Of a stretch of 64,000 bases of DNA, positions 8,167 to 16,211 are shown one piece after another. A program made the position numbers and the translations under genes. The notes below the pieces were generated by a model. That model had not been told where the DNA came from. It ran no database searches and saw only the letters and a list, made by a program, of their open reading frames with translations. The stretch lies in assembly GCF_014023125.1 (NCBI RefSeq), contig NZ_CP048914.1, positions 1,144,698 to 1,208,697 on the forward strand. Direction: 5' to 3'. Source of the stretch: Candidatus Xianfuyuplasma coldseepsis. GTDB lineage: Bacteria; Bacillota_I; Bacilli_A; Izemoplasmatales; Izemoplasmataceae. How positions within the stretch are numbered: position 1 is the stretch's first letter; each line of letters opens with the position of its first letter.

Positions 8167-9012
8167 TTAGGAAATGTGGGAGGATATATCGTGTAGGGTA
8201 TCGTTTTTAGCCTTGGTACCAGGAATGATACTACAGCAGTGGACAGCTTTATGGAATACATGTAGATTGATGTCTTGATGGAGATATTCGTATTTCAATA
8301 CATCGGGAAACAATAGATCGTGGGTTCCCGCGTATATGTGTAGTGGTTGTGGCAACTCGTTCTCTTCATATAAAGGTGATGCGATCGGGTCTTTTGGACG
8401 ATTCAGCGCATAATCGTTACCGCACTTTTGTAAGCCTTTAACCGAAAGAATGGGATCTTTCTTAATCAAATATTCAATGCCTTCGTTGGTCGTACTAACA
8501 TCCAACCAAGGAGATAGTAAGAAGAGTTCCTTGATGGTGTTGTGGGGCATTTGATGAGCTACACTGAGGGCGAGACCGCCACCGGCGCTATCGCCACTAA
8601 GGTAGATTGATTGAATCTTATTTGTAGTCATCAACTCATGAATGCATTCAATGGTTTTAGGGACGGTAACATCCACAGTACCTTCTGGTAGTAGTGGATA
8701 ATCAATGATGTGTACAGTTGCATTACTTTTGTTGGCCAAGTCACGAGCAAAATCAAAGTGCATCTTCATCATTTGATTTTTATAGGCACCCCCATGAAGA
8801 TAAATGACATGGTGGTTGGAAGTTTTGTTAAAGGAGTAGACATCAAGTCCACCATACGTACTTTTCACCGTATCATTTGGTTGGGAAATGGGAAGTGTAT
8901 TTGGTTTACGAATGGAACGATCGAGTAATGTTGATCGCATAATAAATTTTGAGATTACCAATAACCATCGTACCATTGAATTGGATGGATGGGATTTATG
9001 GACAATATTCAT
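8167..9012 (-). CDS. Alpha/beta hydrolase (acetyl-esterase, HSL/fold-3 type)
   Basis: 281 residues from ATG 9012 (RBS GAGGAGGTG 6 bp upstream; the frame extends 30 codons further without an RBS). Oxyanion-hole motif YLHGGAY and nucleophile elbow LSGDSAGGGLAL (Ser) are those of the hormone-sensitive lipase family; the catalytic Asp is likely in YAGTHDLLFPD and His in VFHKAVHCC. Hydrolyses short-chain esters. First gene of the minus-strand operon; a -10 of TATAAT with TG extension (9032-9037) lies upstream. Confidence 0.87.
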   Translation of the reverse strand: MNIVHKSHPSNSMVRWLLVISKFIMRSTLLDRSIRKPNTLPISQPNDTVKSTYGGLDVYSFNKTSNHHVIYLHGGAYKNQMMKMHFDFARDLANKSNATVHIIDYPLLPEGTVDVTVPKTIECIHELMTTNKIQSIYLSGDSAGGGLALSVAHQMPHNTIKELFLLSPWLDVSTTNEGIEYLIKKDPILSVKGLQKCGNDYALNRPKDPIASPLYEENELPQPLHIYAGTHDLLFPDVLKYEYLHQDINLHVFHKAVHCCSIIPGTKAKNDTLHDISSHIS

Positions 9013-9031
9013 AAGGCACCTCCTCTTGATT

Positions 9032-9060
9032 ATTATATCACACTTACCCCACAAGTTAAG
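9032..9060 (-). promoter_or_regulatory. Probable sigma-A promoter of the esterase-oxidoreductase operon
   Basis: Minus-strand TGA-TATAAT (extended -10) with a weak -35 (TTAACT or CTTAAC) 16-17 bp upstream, ending about 20 bases before the RBS. Confidence 0.55.
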
Positions 9061-9108
9061 GTAGATGATACTGAGAAATTTGTTGATGATACCGTAAATC
9101 AAGCAATA

Positions 9109-9141
9109 AAAATAATAGGACTCGATGTGAGTCCTATTTTT
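9109..9141 (-). terminator. Terminator of the M28 peptidase gene
   Basis: ATAGGACTC/GAGTCCTAT stem with T-rich tail on the minus strand; overlaps the last codons of the gene. Its outer stem matches the terminators at 3171 and 56901. Confidence 0.75.
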
Positions 9142-10318
9142 GATCTTGTTGTTGGATGTATTCGGTGAAAATATCTAGTGTTGCTTGCACGGCTTCGATT
9201 TCAATCGCATCCACCGTATCATGAGGTGTGTGATAGACACTGGCGCGTTCATTGTTGTTCCACGGCATTGCCATTAAGGTTGTTGCTTTGACACCGACTT
9301 TCGCGAGTTCAGCGGCATCCGTTCCACCAGTTAAAAAGGCGATGGGTTGATGTTTAGCTGGATAGCCTTTTTGCGTCGCAATGGTAACGAGATCCTTCGC
9401 AAGTTCGGTGGATAACTCCACACTGCCGTTGATGTCACTGGTTAAGAAGAATACGTCTTTTAGGTAATAGGGACAATCGACATTTAGTAAGGTTGTATCG
9501 AGTTCTTGAAACTCTTGCTTGTGAGTTTTTGCATACGCTCGAGCCCCACGTAAACCTTCTTCCTCGGCATCGAAACTGGCCATAATTATCCGCGTATGTT
9601 GCAGTGGATTATTTTTAAAGTATTGTCCTAGTTCGAGTGTCATCGTACTTGCAATTAAGTTATCTCCAGCTCCAGGAGTTCCGTTTTTGGACGCAAAGAA
9701 CCACATTTGTCCCGTTAACAAGAATCCTGCGGTTACGATGATTGTTAGTACGAGCTCTACTGTTGGAAGATCGACGATGACATTGAAGACTCCTACAAGT
9801 AACATGAGCACAATTAATCCTATCCCTCCGGTAACTCGAAGATTGTATAATTTGGGTTGATGGATAAAGAAGTTAAAGATCCGTGCACTGTCGTGGTGGC
9901 CACTGACAATGATTTGTCGTTTAACGTCTTGCTCTGGTTCAATCGTTCCAATCACATTACATCCGGTTTTCTTGGGATAGAAACGATCGAGTAACGGTTT
10001 ATATAAAAAGAACTGTAGGACCAGAATTAGCAAACCTAAAACAAGAAGAATGACAGTTACAAGTGGTTGATTTAACCACAATAAAACTCCTCCAGCTAAA
10101 TATAACACAACTAGGATGCGAATCCATCCTAAGAAGGCTCCTTGATAGAGGAAGAAGTGTTCTTTTTCAACCTTATCAGTCACAGCTTCCATCTTTGATG
10201 CAATCGCATCAGCCGCATTTAAACAGGCGGACGTTCCCGCAAGGCGGGGACCAAATTCATCAATGATGGTTTGAGTGTTCTTTAAGGCATTGTTAGCCAT
10301 TGATTGTAGTGGTTTCAT
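9134..10318 (-). CDS. Membrane-bound M28 family zinc peptidase
   Basis: 394 residues. An N-terminal peptidase portion is interrupted by two pairs of hydrophobic segments (about 66-112 and 165-210). M28 zinc ligands can be followed in order: SGHHDSA, GAGDNLIAS, FDAEEEG (catalytic Glu plus ligand), and the C-terminal YHTPHDT. The family removes N-terminal residues from peptides; with its membrane segments it probably works on the cytoplasmic or outer face of the membrane. RBS AGAGGTGATCGT before ATG. Monocistronic with its own terminator. Confidence 0.85.
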   Translation of the reverse strand: MKPLQSMANNALKNTQTIIDEFGPRLAGTSACLNAADAIASKMEAVTDKVEKEHFFLYQGAFLGWIRILVVLYLAGGVLLWLNQPLVTVILLVLGLLILVLQFFLYKPLLDRFYPKKTGCNVIGTIEPEQDVKRQIIVSGHHDSARIFNFFIHQPKLYNLRVTGGIGLIVLMLLVGVFNVIVDLPTVELVLTIIVTAGFLLTGQMWFFASKNGTPGAGDNLIASTMTLELGQYFKNNPLQHTRIIMASFDAEEEGLRGARAYAKTHKQEFQELDTTLLNVDCPYYLKDVFFLTSDINGSVELSTELAKDLVTIATQKGYPAKHQPIAFLTGGTDAAELAKVGVKATTLMAMPWNNNERASVYHTPHDTVDAIEIEAVQATLDIFTEYIQQQDQK

Positions 10319-10436
10319 ACGATCACCTCTTATATGGTTTATGATAAAGGGACATAATTGTCACTGTTCGTTTACATTCATATTGAGTATAATAAATATG
10401 GTTATGTAGGGATAACCGCGGATAGGAAGGAAATGG

Positions 10437-10464
10437 AAAAAGGAATCGATGGATTCCTTTTTTA
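10437..10464 (-). terminator. Terminator of the metal ABC transporter operon
   Basis: AAAAAGGAATC/GATTCCTTTTT hairpin just past the permease stop codon on the minus strand. Confidence 0.8.
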
Positions 10465-11361
10465 TTTTGCTTGGATTTCTCGCTGTTGTTGTTTGAGTCG
10501 TTTGTTCATGATGAAGCGTTTGAAGAATCCCGTTAAGAACAGGATAATGATATTGATTAATACGATACTGGCACCTGGTGGAACACTCAGTTCATAGGAT
10601 ATCCAGGATCCGAGTAATACCGATAACTCACTAAAGAGAATCGCGATTGTGATGGTATTACGGAAACTTTTACCGACTTTCATTGCAGCAGCGACAGGAA
10701 TAATCATCAATGATGATACAAGCAATACCCCAACAGTAACAATCGATAATGAAACAACAAGTGCTAAGACCAATGTCGACATGAATTGGAATCGATTGAT
10801 TTTAATGCCAACGAGTTTGGCGTACGCTTCATCAAACGATACCAAGACGATTTGTTTATAGAATAGAACAATCATTAAGATGACGGTTACAGCAACGACT
10901 AAGATTAGGGCTAAGTAATCACGACCTACGGTAAGCAAACTACCGAATAAGAAATTATAGATGGAGGAGTTCCATCCACCCGCAAGACTGATGAACAAGG
11001 CACTCAGTGCGGTCCCTAAACTCATAACAATCGGCATCGATATTTCTTTATAGTTGACATAGTATCCCCGTAAGATCTCAATGATAAAAGCTCCGATAAC
11101 GGCAGCAATAACAGCAAGGTATAAGGGGTCCCCAATAAAGACAAGACCTAGGGTGTTGATTAAGAACAAACCAATCGATAAACCAGCTAAGCTAAAGTGG
11201 CTTAAGGTATCGGCGATAAACGATAGACGACGGATAACAACAAACGACCCGATAAGCGGAGTGATGAATCCTAGAATCAACCCGGCGAAGAGAGAATATT
11301 GGAGGAACTCATAACGGAAGAGATCAAGGATAAAGGAGCCTTCGCTAGCTAACAGCATCAT
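10462..11361 (-). CDS. Metal ABC transporter permease (ZnuB/AdcB/MntB type)
   Basis: 299 residues, about eight membrane segments, with the ABC-3 family hallmarks near the N-terminus (SLFAGLILGFITPLIGSFVVIRRLSFIADTLSHFSLAG) that form the path for Zn2+ or Mn2+. Overlaps the ATPase gene by 4 bases, so translation is coupled. No substrate-binding lipoprotein or Fur/MntR-type regulator is next to it. Zn versus Mn cannot be decided from sequence. Confidence 0.92.
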   Translation of the reverse strand: MMLLASEGSFILDLFRYEFLQYSLFAGLILGFITPLIGSFVVIRRLSFIADTLSHFSLAGLSIGLFLINTLGLVFIGDPLYLAVIAAVIGAFIIEILRGYYVNYKEISMPIVMSLGTALSALFISLAGGWNSSIYNFLFGSLLTVGRDYLALILVVAVTVILMIVLFYKQIVLVSFDEAYAKLVGIKINRFQFMSTLVLALVVSLSIVTVGVLLVSSLMIIPVAAAMKVGKSFRNTITIAILFSELSVLLGSWISYELSVPPGASIVLINIIILFLTGFFKRFIMNKRLKQQQREIQAK

Positions 11362-12014
11362 TCGTCTTCCCCTCGCTCAACTTCTCTAAATACCCCTTCA
11401 CCATTGTGAATCGATAAGACATGGGATAGATTGGCTTTCGATTCATGAATGTTGTGGGTAATTAGGATAATCGTTATTCCTCCGGCATTGAGTTCGTTGA
11501 CTAATTTATAGAATGCTTCGACATTCTTTCTATCGACACCAACGGTCGGTTCATCCAAGATTAACATCTTGGGATCGTTCATTAAACTGCGAACGATAAA
11601 GACGCGTTGTAATTGGCCACCTGAAAGGTTATTGATGTTTTCGTTTTGGAGTTCTAAAATCCCGCTTTTATCGAGTAATTCTAAGAGTTTGTCTTCACTG
11701 ATATCACGGACGTTGGACGCACTTAAAATCTCGTTGACAGTAATTGGAAATTCGTAGTTGAAATCGTCAAATTTCTGCGGGACGTAACCAATGTTGATGA
11801 AGTTGGTAAAAAGCGATACATCGATATCGTCTAAGAAAATTTGTCCTGGTGCGACTTTGTTAATTCCTAGGATGCATTTAATCAAGGTTGATTTACCGGC
11901 ACCGTTGTTTCCAATAACCGCTAAAAAATCCCCAGAATTAATCTTCAAGGAGATGTCTTTTAATACGGTCCGATAGTCGTAACCAAAGGTTAAATTTTGA
12001 ATTAGTAATCGCAC
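11358..12014 (-). CDS. Metal ABC transporter ATP-binding protein (ZnuC type)
   Basis: 218 residues. Walker A GNNGAGKST, signature LSGGQLQRV, Walker B MLILDEPTVGVD and the H-loop ILITHN are all intact. Starts with GTG at 12014, with AGAGGTTG upstream. Powers the adjacent ABC-3 permease for uptake of a divalent metal. The upstream region is shared with the divergent tmk gene. Confidence 0.92.
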   Translation of the reverse strand: MRLLIQNLTFGYDYRTVLKDISLKINSGDFLAVIGNNGAGKSTLIKCILGINKVAPGQIFLDDIDVSLFTNFINIGYVPQKFDDFNYEFPITVNEILSASNVRDISEDKLLELLDKSGILELQNENINNLSGGQLQRVFIVRSLMNDPKMLILDEPTVGVDRKNVEAFYKLVNELNAGGITIILITHNIHESKANLSHVLSIHNGEGVFREVERGEDE

Positions 12015-12088
12015 AAGTCCACAACCTCTTTCTAAATTTCTCTATTCTCATTATATCATAGATTAACCGTATTAATAATGATTTAATG

Positions 12089-12117
12089 TTTAAAATTCCG
12101 GCAAAATATGCGATAAT
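12089..12117 (+). promoter_or_regulatory. Probable promoter of the tmk-metG cluster
   Basis: TTTAAA, 17-bp spacer, GATAAT; the -10 ends 27 bases before the tmk start codon. -35 is weak. Confidence 0.4.
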
Positions 12118-12144
12118 ATGATAAGTAGTAAAGGAGTGTTCATT

Positions 12145-12768
12145 GTGGCAGGAAAATTTATCACATTTGAAGGACCAGAAGGGTCCGGAAAAACATCCGT
12201 CATCAAAGCCGTACGAGATTTTCTCGTATCCGAAGGTTATGACATAGTAACAACAAGAGAACCCGGTGGAACAAAAATAGCTGAGGATATCAGAGACATC
12301 ATTTTAAGTAAAGAGAATACGGAAATGAATGCCCATACTGAAGCCTTGTTATATGCCGCTTCTCGTAGTCAACATTTCACCGAAGTCGTGGTTCCCGCAT
12401 TAGAGAAAGGACAAATCGTCATCTGTGATCGCTTTATTGATTCGAGTTTAGCTTATCAAGGATATGCCCGTAATCTAGGCATTGACGAAGTATTCGAAAT
12501 CAATCGTTTCGGTATCGGAAACAAACTTCCCGACGTAACGATTTTTATTGATGTTCCCCCCAAAGTTGGACTCAAACGCGTCTTTGACAACACCGGTCGT
12601 AAAGTCGATCGCTTGGATTTGGAATCCGTTGAGTTTCATGAGAAAGTCTATCAAGGCTATCTCTTATTAGCTGATAAATTCAAAGATCGCTTTGTTGTTG
12701 TCGACGGTACCAACGACGTCGAAACCGTCGTTGAAGATACGATTCAAATATTAAAAACATACTTATAA
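12145..12768 (+). CDS. tmk: Thymidylate kinase
   Basis: 207 residues starting at GTG 12145 (RBS AAAGGAGTG, 6 bp upstream); the protein begins AGKFITFEGPEGSGKT, the usual TMK N-terminus with P-loop. The DRX motif (DRFIDSSLAYQGYAR) and lid segment follow. Phosphorylates dTMP to dTDP with ATP. First gene of the cluster tmk-holB-ricT-trmN-rsmI-metG, in Bacillus order but without yaaQ, yaaR, yabA and abrB. Confidence 0.96.
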   Translation: MAGKFITFEGPEGSGKTSVIKAVRDFLVSEGYDIVTTREPGGTKIAEDIRDIILSKENTEMNAHTEALLYAASRSQHFTEVVVPALEKGQIVICDRFIDSSLAYQGYARNLGIDEVFEINRFGIGNKLPDVTIFIDVPPKVGLKRVFDNTGRKVDRLDLESVEFHEKVYQGYLLLADKFKDRFVVVDGTNDVETVVEDTIQILKTYL

Positions 12769-12786
12769 ATAAACTAGGTGAGACCC

Positions 12787-13770
12787 ATGGCTTTTGATAC
12801 CATCAAACAATCGCAACCCCATGTCGTGCAATTACTTGAAAACAGTCTAAAAAAAGACCGTCTTTCGCATGCGTATTTGTTTGAGGGGGAACCCGGTACG
12901 AAAAAGTTTGCAACAGCAATCTATTTCGCCCAGATGTTACTCTGTAAGAGTGAGGACAACAAACCATGTCAAACCTGTAGTAACTGTCGTCGGATTAAAC
13001 AAGGGATTCATCCCAATGTTTACATTGTTGAACCCATCAAAAACACGATCCGGAAACAACAGATTCAAGACCTACAAGAAGAGTTTTCCAAAACCAGTAT
13101 TGAACCCGGTAAGAAAATCTACATCATCAAAGACATAGATACGATCAATCAAAGCGCAGCGAATTCACTTCTTAAATTTTTAGAAGAACCTTTCCCAGGA
13201 ATTCATGCTATCTTAACCACCAACAATATTAGTCGGATGCTGCCGACGATTGTATCGCGGAGCCAAGTCGTTCAATTCTCATCGCTCAGTAACGATATCA
13301 TCGCTCAAGAACTCGAAGACGCGGGATACGATTACGATACAGCGCGAATTCTATCACATTTAAGCAATAGTGTTGAAGACGGAATTGCCCTCGCATCGAC
13401 CGAGTATTTCCTCGATATTGTCGATGCGGTAAAAGAAATTTATAAACGAATGTCGATGCCGCATTCATCACTCGTGCTTTACTTTAATGAAAATCATAGT
13501 ATAATATACCAAGATAAAGAGATTAGCGTGCTCTTTTTAGCCTGTATGACGTTATATCAAAAAGATCTGATTCATTTCCAAGAAGGAGATCGCGCTCACA
13601 TTGTGTTCTTACAAGAGGAAGAACACATTGCCCAAATTGCCAATCAAAAATCAAAACAACGCCTGATTAAAGAATTGGAAAGTATGTTGGCCTTACAATC
13701 ACGAATCAACTCCTACATCAACGAACGCCTCGCATACGACAATCTACTACTCGAACTAGAAAGAAGGTAA
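12787..13770 (+). CDS. holB: DNA polymerase III delta' subunit
   Basis: 327 residues from ATG 12787 (AGGTGAG 5 bp upstream). Clamp-loader subunit of replication. The P-loop is the degenerate FEGEPGTKKFATA expected for delta', a zinc-binding Cys set is kept (CKSEDNKPCQTCSNC), and the SRC/SRx motif appears as TIVSRSQVV. Partner proteins (DnaX, HolA) are outside the window. Co-transcribed with tmk and ricT. Confidence 0.92.
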   Translation: MAFDTIKQSQPHVVQLLENSLKKDRLSHAYLFEGEPGTKKFATAIYFAQMLLCKSEDNKPCQTCSNCRRIKQGIHPNVYIVEPIKNTIRKQQIQDLQEEFSKTSIEPGKKIYIIKDIDTINQSAANSLLKFLEEPFPGIHAILTTNNISRMLPTIVSRSQVVQFSSLSNDIIAQELEDAGYDYDTARILSHLSNSVEDGIALASTEYFLDIVDAVKEIYKRMSMPHSSLVLYFNENHSIIYQDKEISVLFLACMTLYQKDLIHFQEGDRAHIVFLQEEEHIAQIANQKSKQRLIKELESMLALQSRINSYINERLAYDNLLLELERR

Positions 13771-13774
13771 TACC

Positions 13775-14620
13775 ATGGCCAATACCGTTGTAGGTATCCG
13801 TTTTAAAACGGCTGGTAAAAAATATTATTTTGATCCCAAAGACTTAGATATTCATTTCGGTGATAAAGTTGTCGTGGAAACGATCCGAGGCTATGAACTT
13901 GGCGAAGTCATTGAAGATATCAAAACCGTCGAAGACAAAGAAATTATCTCCGCATTAAAGCCAGTCTTACGTAAAGCAACCGACGAAGACTTAAAGAATC
14001 ATGAAAAGAATCTTGAAACGATTCCCGAAGACTTGAAAATTATCGCCGAAGCCATTAAAAAGAATGAGCTTGACATGAAATTACTCGGTGCGGAATACAC
14101 GTTAGACCGCTCGAAACTCATCATCTATTTCAACGCCGATGGACGCGTTGATTTTCGTGAACTCGTCAAGGATCTAGCCAATGCATTCCGCCTGCGGATT
14201 GAACTACGTCAAGTCGGTACTCGCGATGGTGCGAAGTTTCTCGGAGGAATTGGTCCTTGTGGGTATTTACTCTGTTGTAATACGTTCTTAGGGGACTTTG
14301 AAACCGTCAGTATCCGCATGGCGAAAAATCAAAACCTATCACTAAATCCAGCTAATATTTCCGGCTTGTGCGGAAAATTACTCTGCTGCATCAAATACGA
14401 AAATGACACCTATACCGAACACCGTCAAGAACTACCCAAAGTTGGTAGCCATGTCAAAACCAAAGACAACGAACGCTGTAAAGTCATCGGTGTCAACATC
14501 ATCGAAAAAACGGTCCGTGTTGTCACGGAAGAAGATGGTGTCAAAACGTTTAAAGTGGAAGACCTAAAACATATCGAGCAATACGATAAACAAAAAAAGA
14601 AAGACAATAGTGGCGAATAA
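13775..14620 (+). CDS. ricT: PSP1-domain protein RicT (YaaT)
   Basis: 281 residues with the PSP1 C-terminal domain; the Cys-rich signature CGYLLCCNTF ... LCGKLLCCIKYE (residues about 169-207) is that of YaaT/RicT. In Bacillus RicT joins RicA and RicF in an Fe-S complex that promotes RNase Y-dependent mRNA maturation. The two partners are not in the window, so an independent role is possible. Position between holB and trmN is as in many Firmicutes. Starts 4 bases after holB. Confidence 0.93.
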   Translation: MANTVVGIRFKTAGKKYYFDPKDLDIHFGDKVVVETIRGYELGEVIEDIKTVEDKEIISALKPVLRKATDEDLKNHEKNLETIPEDLKIIAEAIKKNELDMKLLGAEYTLDRSKLIIYFNADGRVDFRELVKDLANAFRLRIELRQVGTRDGAKFLGGIGPCGYLLCCNTFLGDFETVSIRMAKNQNLSLNPANISGLCGKLLCCIKYENDTYTEHRQELPKVGSHVKTKDNERCKVIGVNIIEKTVRVVTEEDGVKTFKVEDLKHIEQYDKQKKKDNSGE

Positions 14621-15352
14621 ATGGATGAAGTGATTCATGACCTTCTAGGGTATGATGGCATCAAAATCATCCAACGTCCCGATATGTTCAACTTCAGTTT
14701 GGATTCCACCCTTCTTGCCGATTTTGTCACCCCGCTTAAAACGACAAAACAGATCATTGATTTAGGAACTGGGAACGCACCCGTTCCCCTTTTTCTATCA
14801 TTGAAAACGAAGGCACAAATCATCGGTATCGAAATCCAAGAAGAAGTGTATGATCTCGCCAAGCGAAGCGTTGAACTAAACAACCTACAAGATCAAATCA
14901 CCATCTTACAGAAAGACATCAACAACATTCACAAAGAATTTGAAAATGGGGCATTTGACATCGTTACTTGTAATCCCCCGTTCTTCAAATACAAAGAAAC
15001 ATCCAATATTAACGACAGTGACTATAAAACCATTGCCCGTCATGAAGTCTTAATCACCTTAGAACAAATCATCAAAGAAGCAAAGAGACTCTTACGGACC
15101 AAAGGTAGTTTATACATGGTTCACCGAACCGAACGATTCATCGATATTATTGAAGCCTTGCGTGCTCAACAGTTCTCGTTAAAACGGGTCCGCTTTGTCT
15201 ATCCCAAACAGGGACAACCATCAAACATGGTGTTGATTGAGGCGTCCAATAATGGCAATACGGCCCTCACGTTACTCGAGCCACTCTATGTTCATAATGC
15301 AGATGGCTATACCGATGAAATCAATCGTATCTTTGGCTATGGAAAGGAGTGA
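14621..15352 (+). CDS. tRNA1(Val) (adenine-N6)-methyltransferase-like protein (YabB/TrmN6)
   Basis: 243 residues, class I SAM methyltransferase. SAM motif I DLGTGNAPVPLFLS and catalytic motif CNPPFFK (NPPY/F type, amino-methylation of adenine) are plain. In Bacillus the neighbour-position gene yabB is the TrmN6 homologue, so N6-methylation of A37 in tRNA-Val is the best guess. ATG directly abuts the ricT stop codon. rsmI follows. Confidence 0.9.
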   Translation: MDEVIHDLLGYDGIKIIQRPDMFNFSLDSTLLADFVTPLKTTKQIIDLGTGNAPVPLFLSLKTKAQIIGIEIQEEVYDLAKRSVELNNLQDQITILQKDINNIHKEFENGAFDIVTCNPPFFKYKETSNINDSDYKTIARHEVLITLEQIIKEAKRLLRTKGSLYMVHRTERFIDIIEALRAQQFSLKRVRFVYPKQGQPSNMVLIEASNNGNTALTLLEPLYVHNADGYTDEINRIFGYGKE

Positions 15353-15356
15353 TGGG

Positions 15357-16199
15357 ATGAACCGACAAAAAAGCTTTGTAGATTCCAAACCAACTCTATT
15401 TCTCGTCGCCACGCCGATTGGAAACATGGAAGACATCACCTTTCGTGCCGTAAAAACACTGCAAGAAGTCGATGTCATCTTCTGTGAAGATACCCGTGTA
15501 TCGGGGAAATTACTCCATCGATATGAGATTAAAAAACCACTCAAATCCTACCATGATTTCAATAAAGAAGTCGGTAGTAAAGAGATTTTAAACCACCTTC
15601 AAGGAGGAGACAACGTCGCGCTCATCAGCGACGCTGGCATGCCTCTAATCAGTGATCCGGGATACTACGTCATCCAAGATGTGATTCACGAAGGATACCA
15701 CGTGGTATCGATTCCCGGAGTCAGTGCGGTCCTTACCGCAATCAGTGTCAGTGGACTGGTCCCGCATCCGTTCTTGTTTTATGGGTTCTTAGATAGTAAA
15801 TCTACCAAGAGAAAACAAGAATTACAACAACTAAAGCACTATCCCGAAACCCTCGTCTTTTATGAATCCCCGCATCGGATTCATAAAACAATCAAGGATC
15901 TCTATGAAGTGTTTGGGGAACGGAAACTTACCCTTGCTAGGGAACTCACGAAAAAGTTCGAAGAAGTGATTCGGGGAACCACCAAAGACATGCAAGAGAT
16001 TGACGATATCAAAGGGGAAATGGTGTTGGTTGTCGAGGGATATCAACCCTCAACTGAACAACCAACTACGACCATCCTAGAAGATGTCCAAACCTATATC
16101 AAAAACGGTCTTTCTAGTAAAGACGCAATCAAAAAAGTGGCCAAAGAGCGCAATGTACCAAAAAACGATGTGTATATGGCCTACCATCAAGAGTCGTAA
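15357..16199 (+). CDS. rsmI: 16S rRNA 2'-O-ribose C1402 methyltransferase
   Basis: 280 residues from ATG 15357 (RBS AAAGGAGTGATGG); longer in-frame extension overlaps trmN and lacks an RBS. RsmI landmarks: LFLVATPIGNMEDITFRA, CEDTRVSGKLL, SDAGMPLISDPGY, PGVSAVLTA and ESPHRI. It methylates the ribose of C1402 in the 30S decoding centre. Part of the tmk-metG cluster. Confidence 0.95.
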   Translation: MNRQKSFVDSKPTLFLVATPIGNMEDITFRAVKTLQEVDVIFCEDTRVSGKLLHRYEIKKPLKSYHDFNKEVGSKEILNHLQGGDNVALISDAGMPLISDPGYYVIQDVIHEGYHVVSIPGVSAVLTAISVSGLVPHPFLFYGFLDSKSTKRKQELQQLKHYPETLVFYESPHRIHKTIKDLYEVFGERKLTLARELTKKFEEVIRGTTKDMQEIDDIKGEMVLVVEGYQPSTEQPTTTILEDVQTYIKNGLSSKDAIKKVAKERNVPKNDVYMAYHQES

Positions 16200-16211
16200 A
16201 GGAGTGATACT

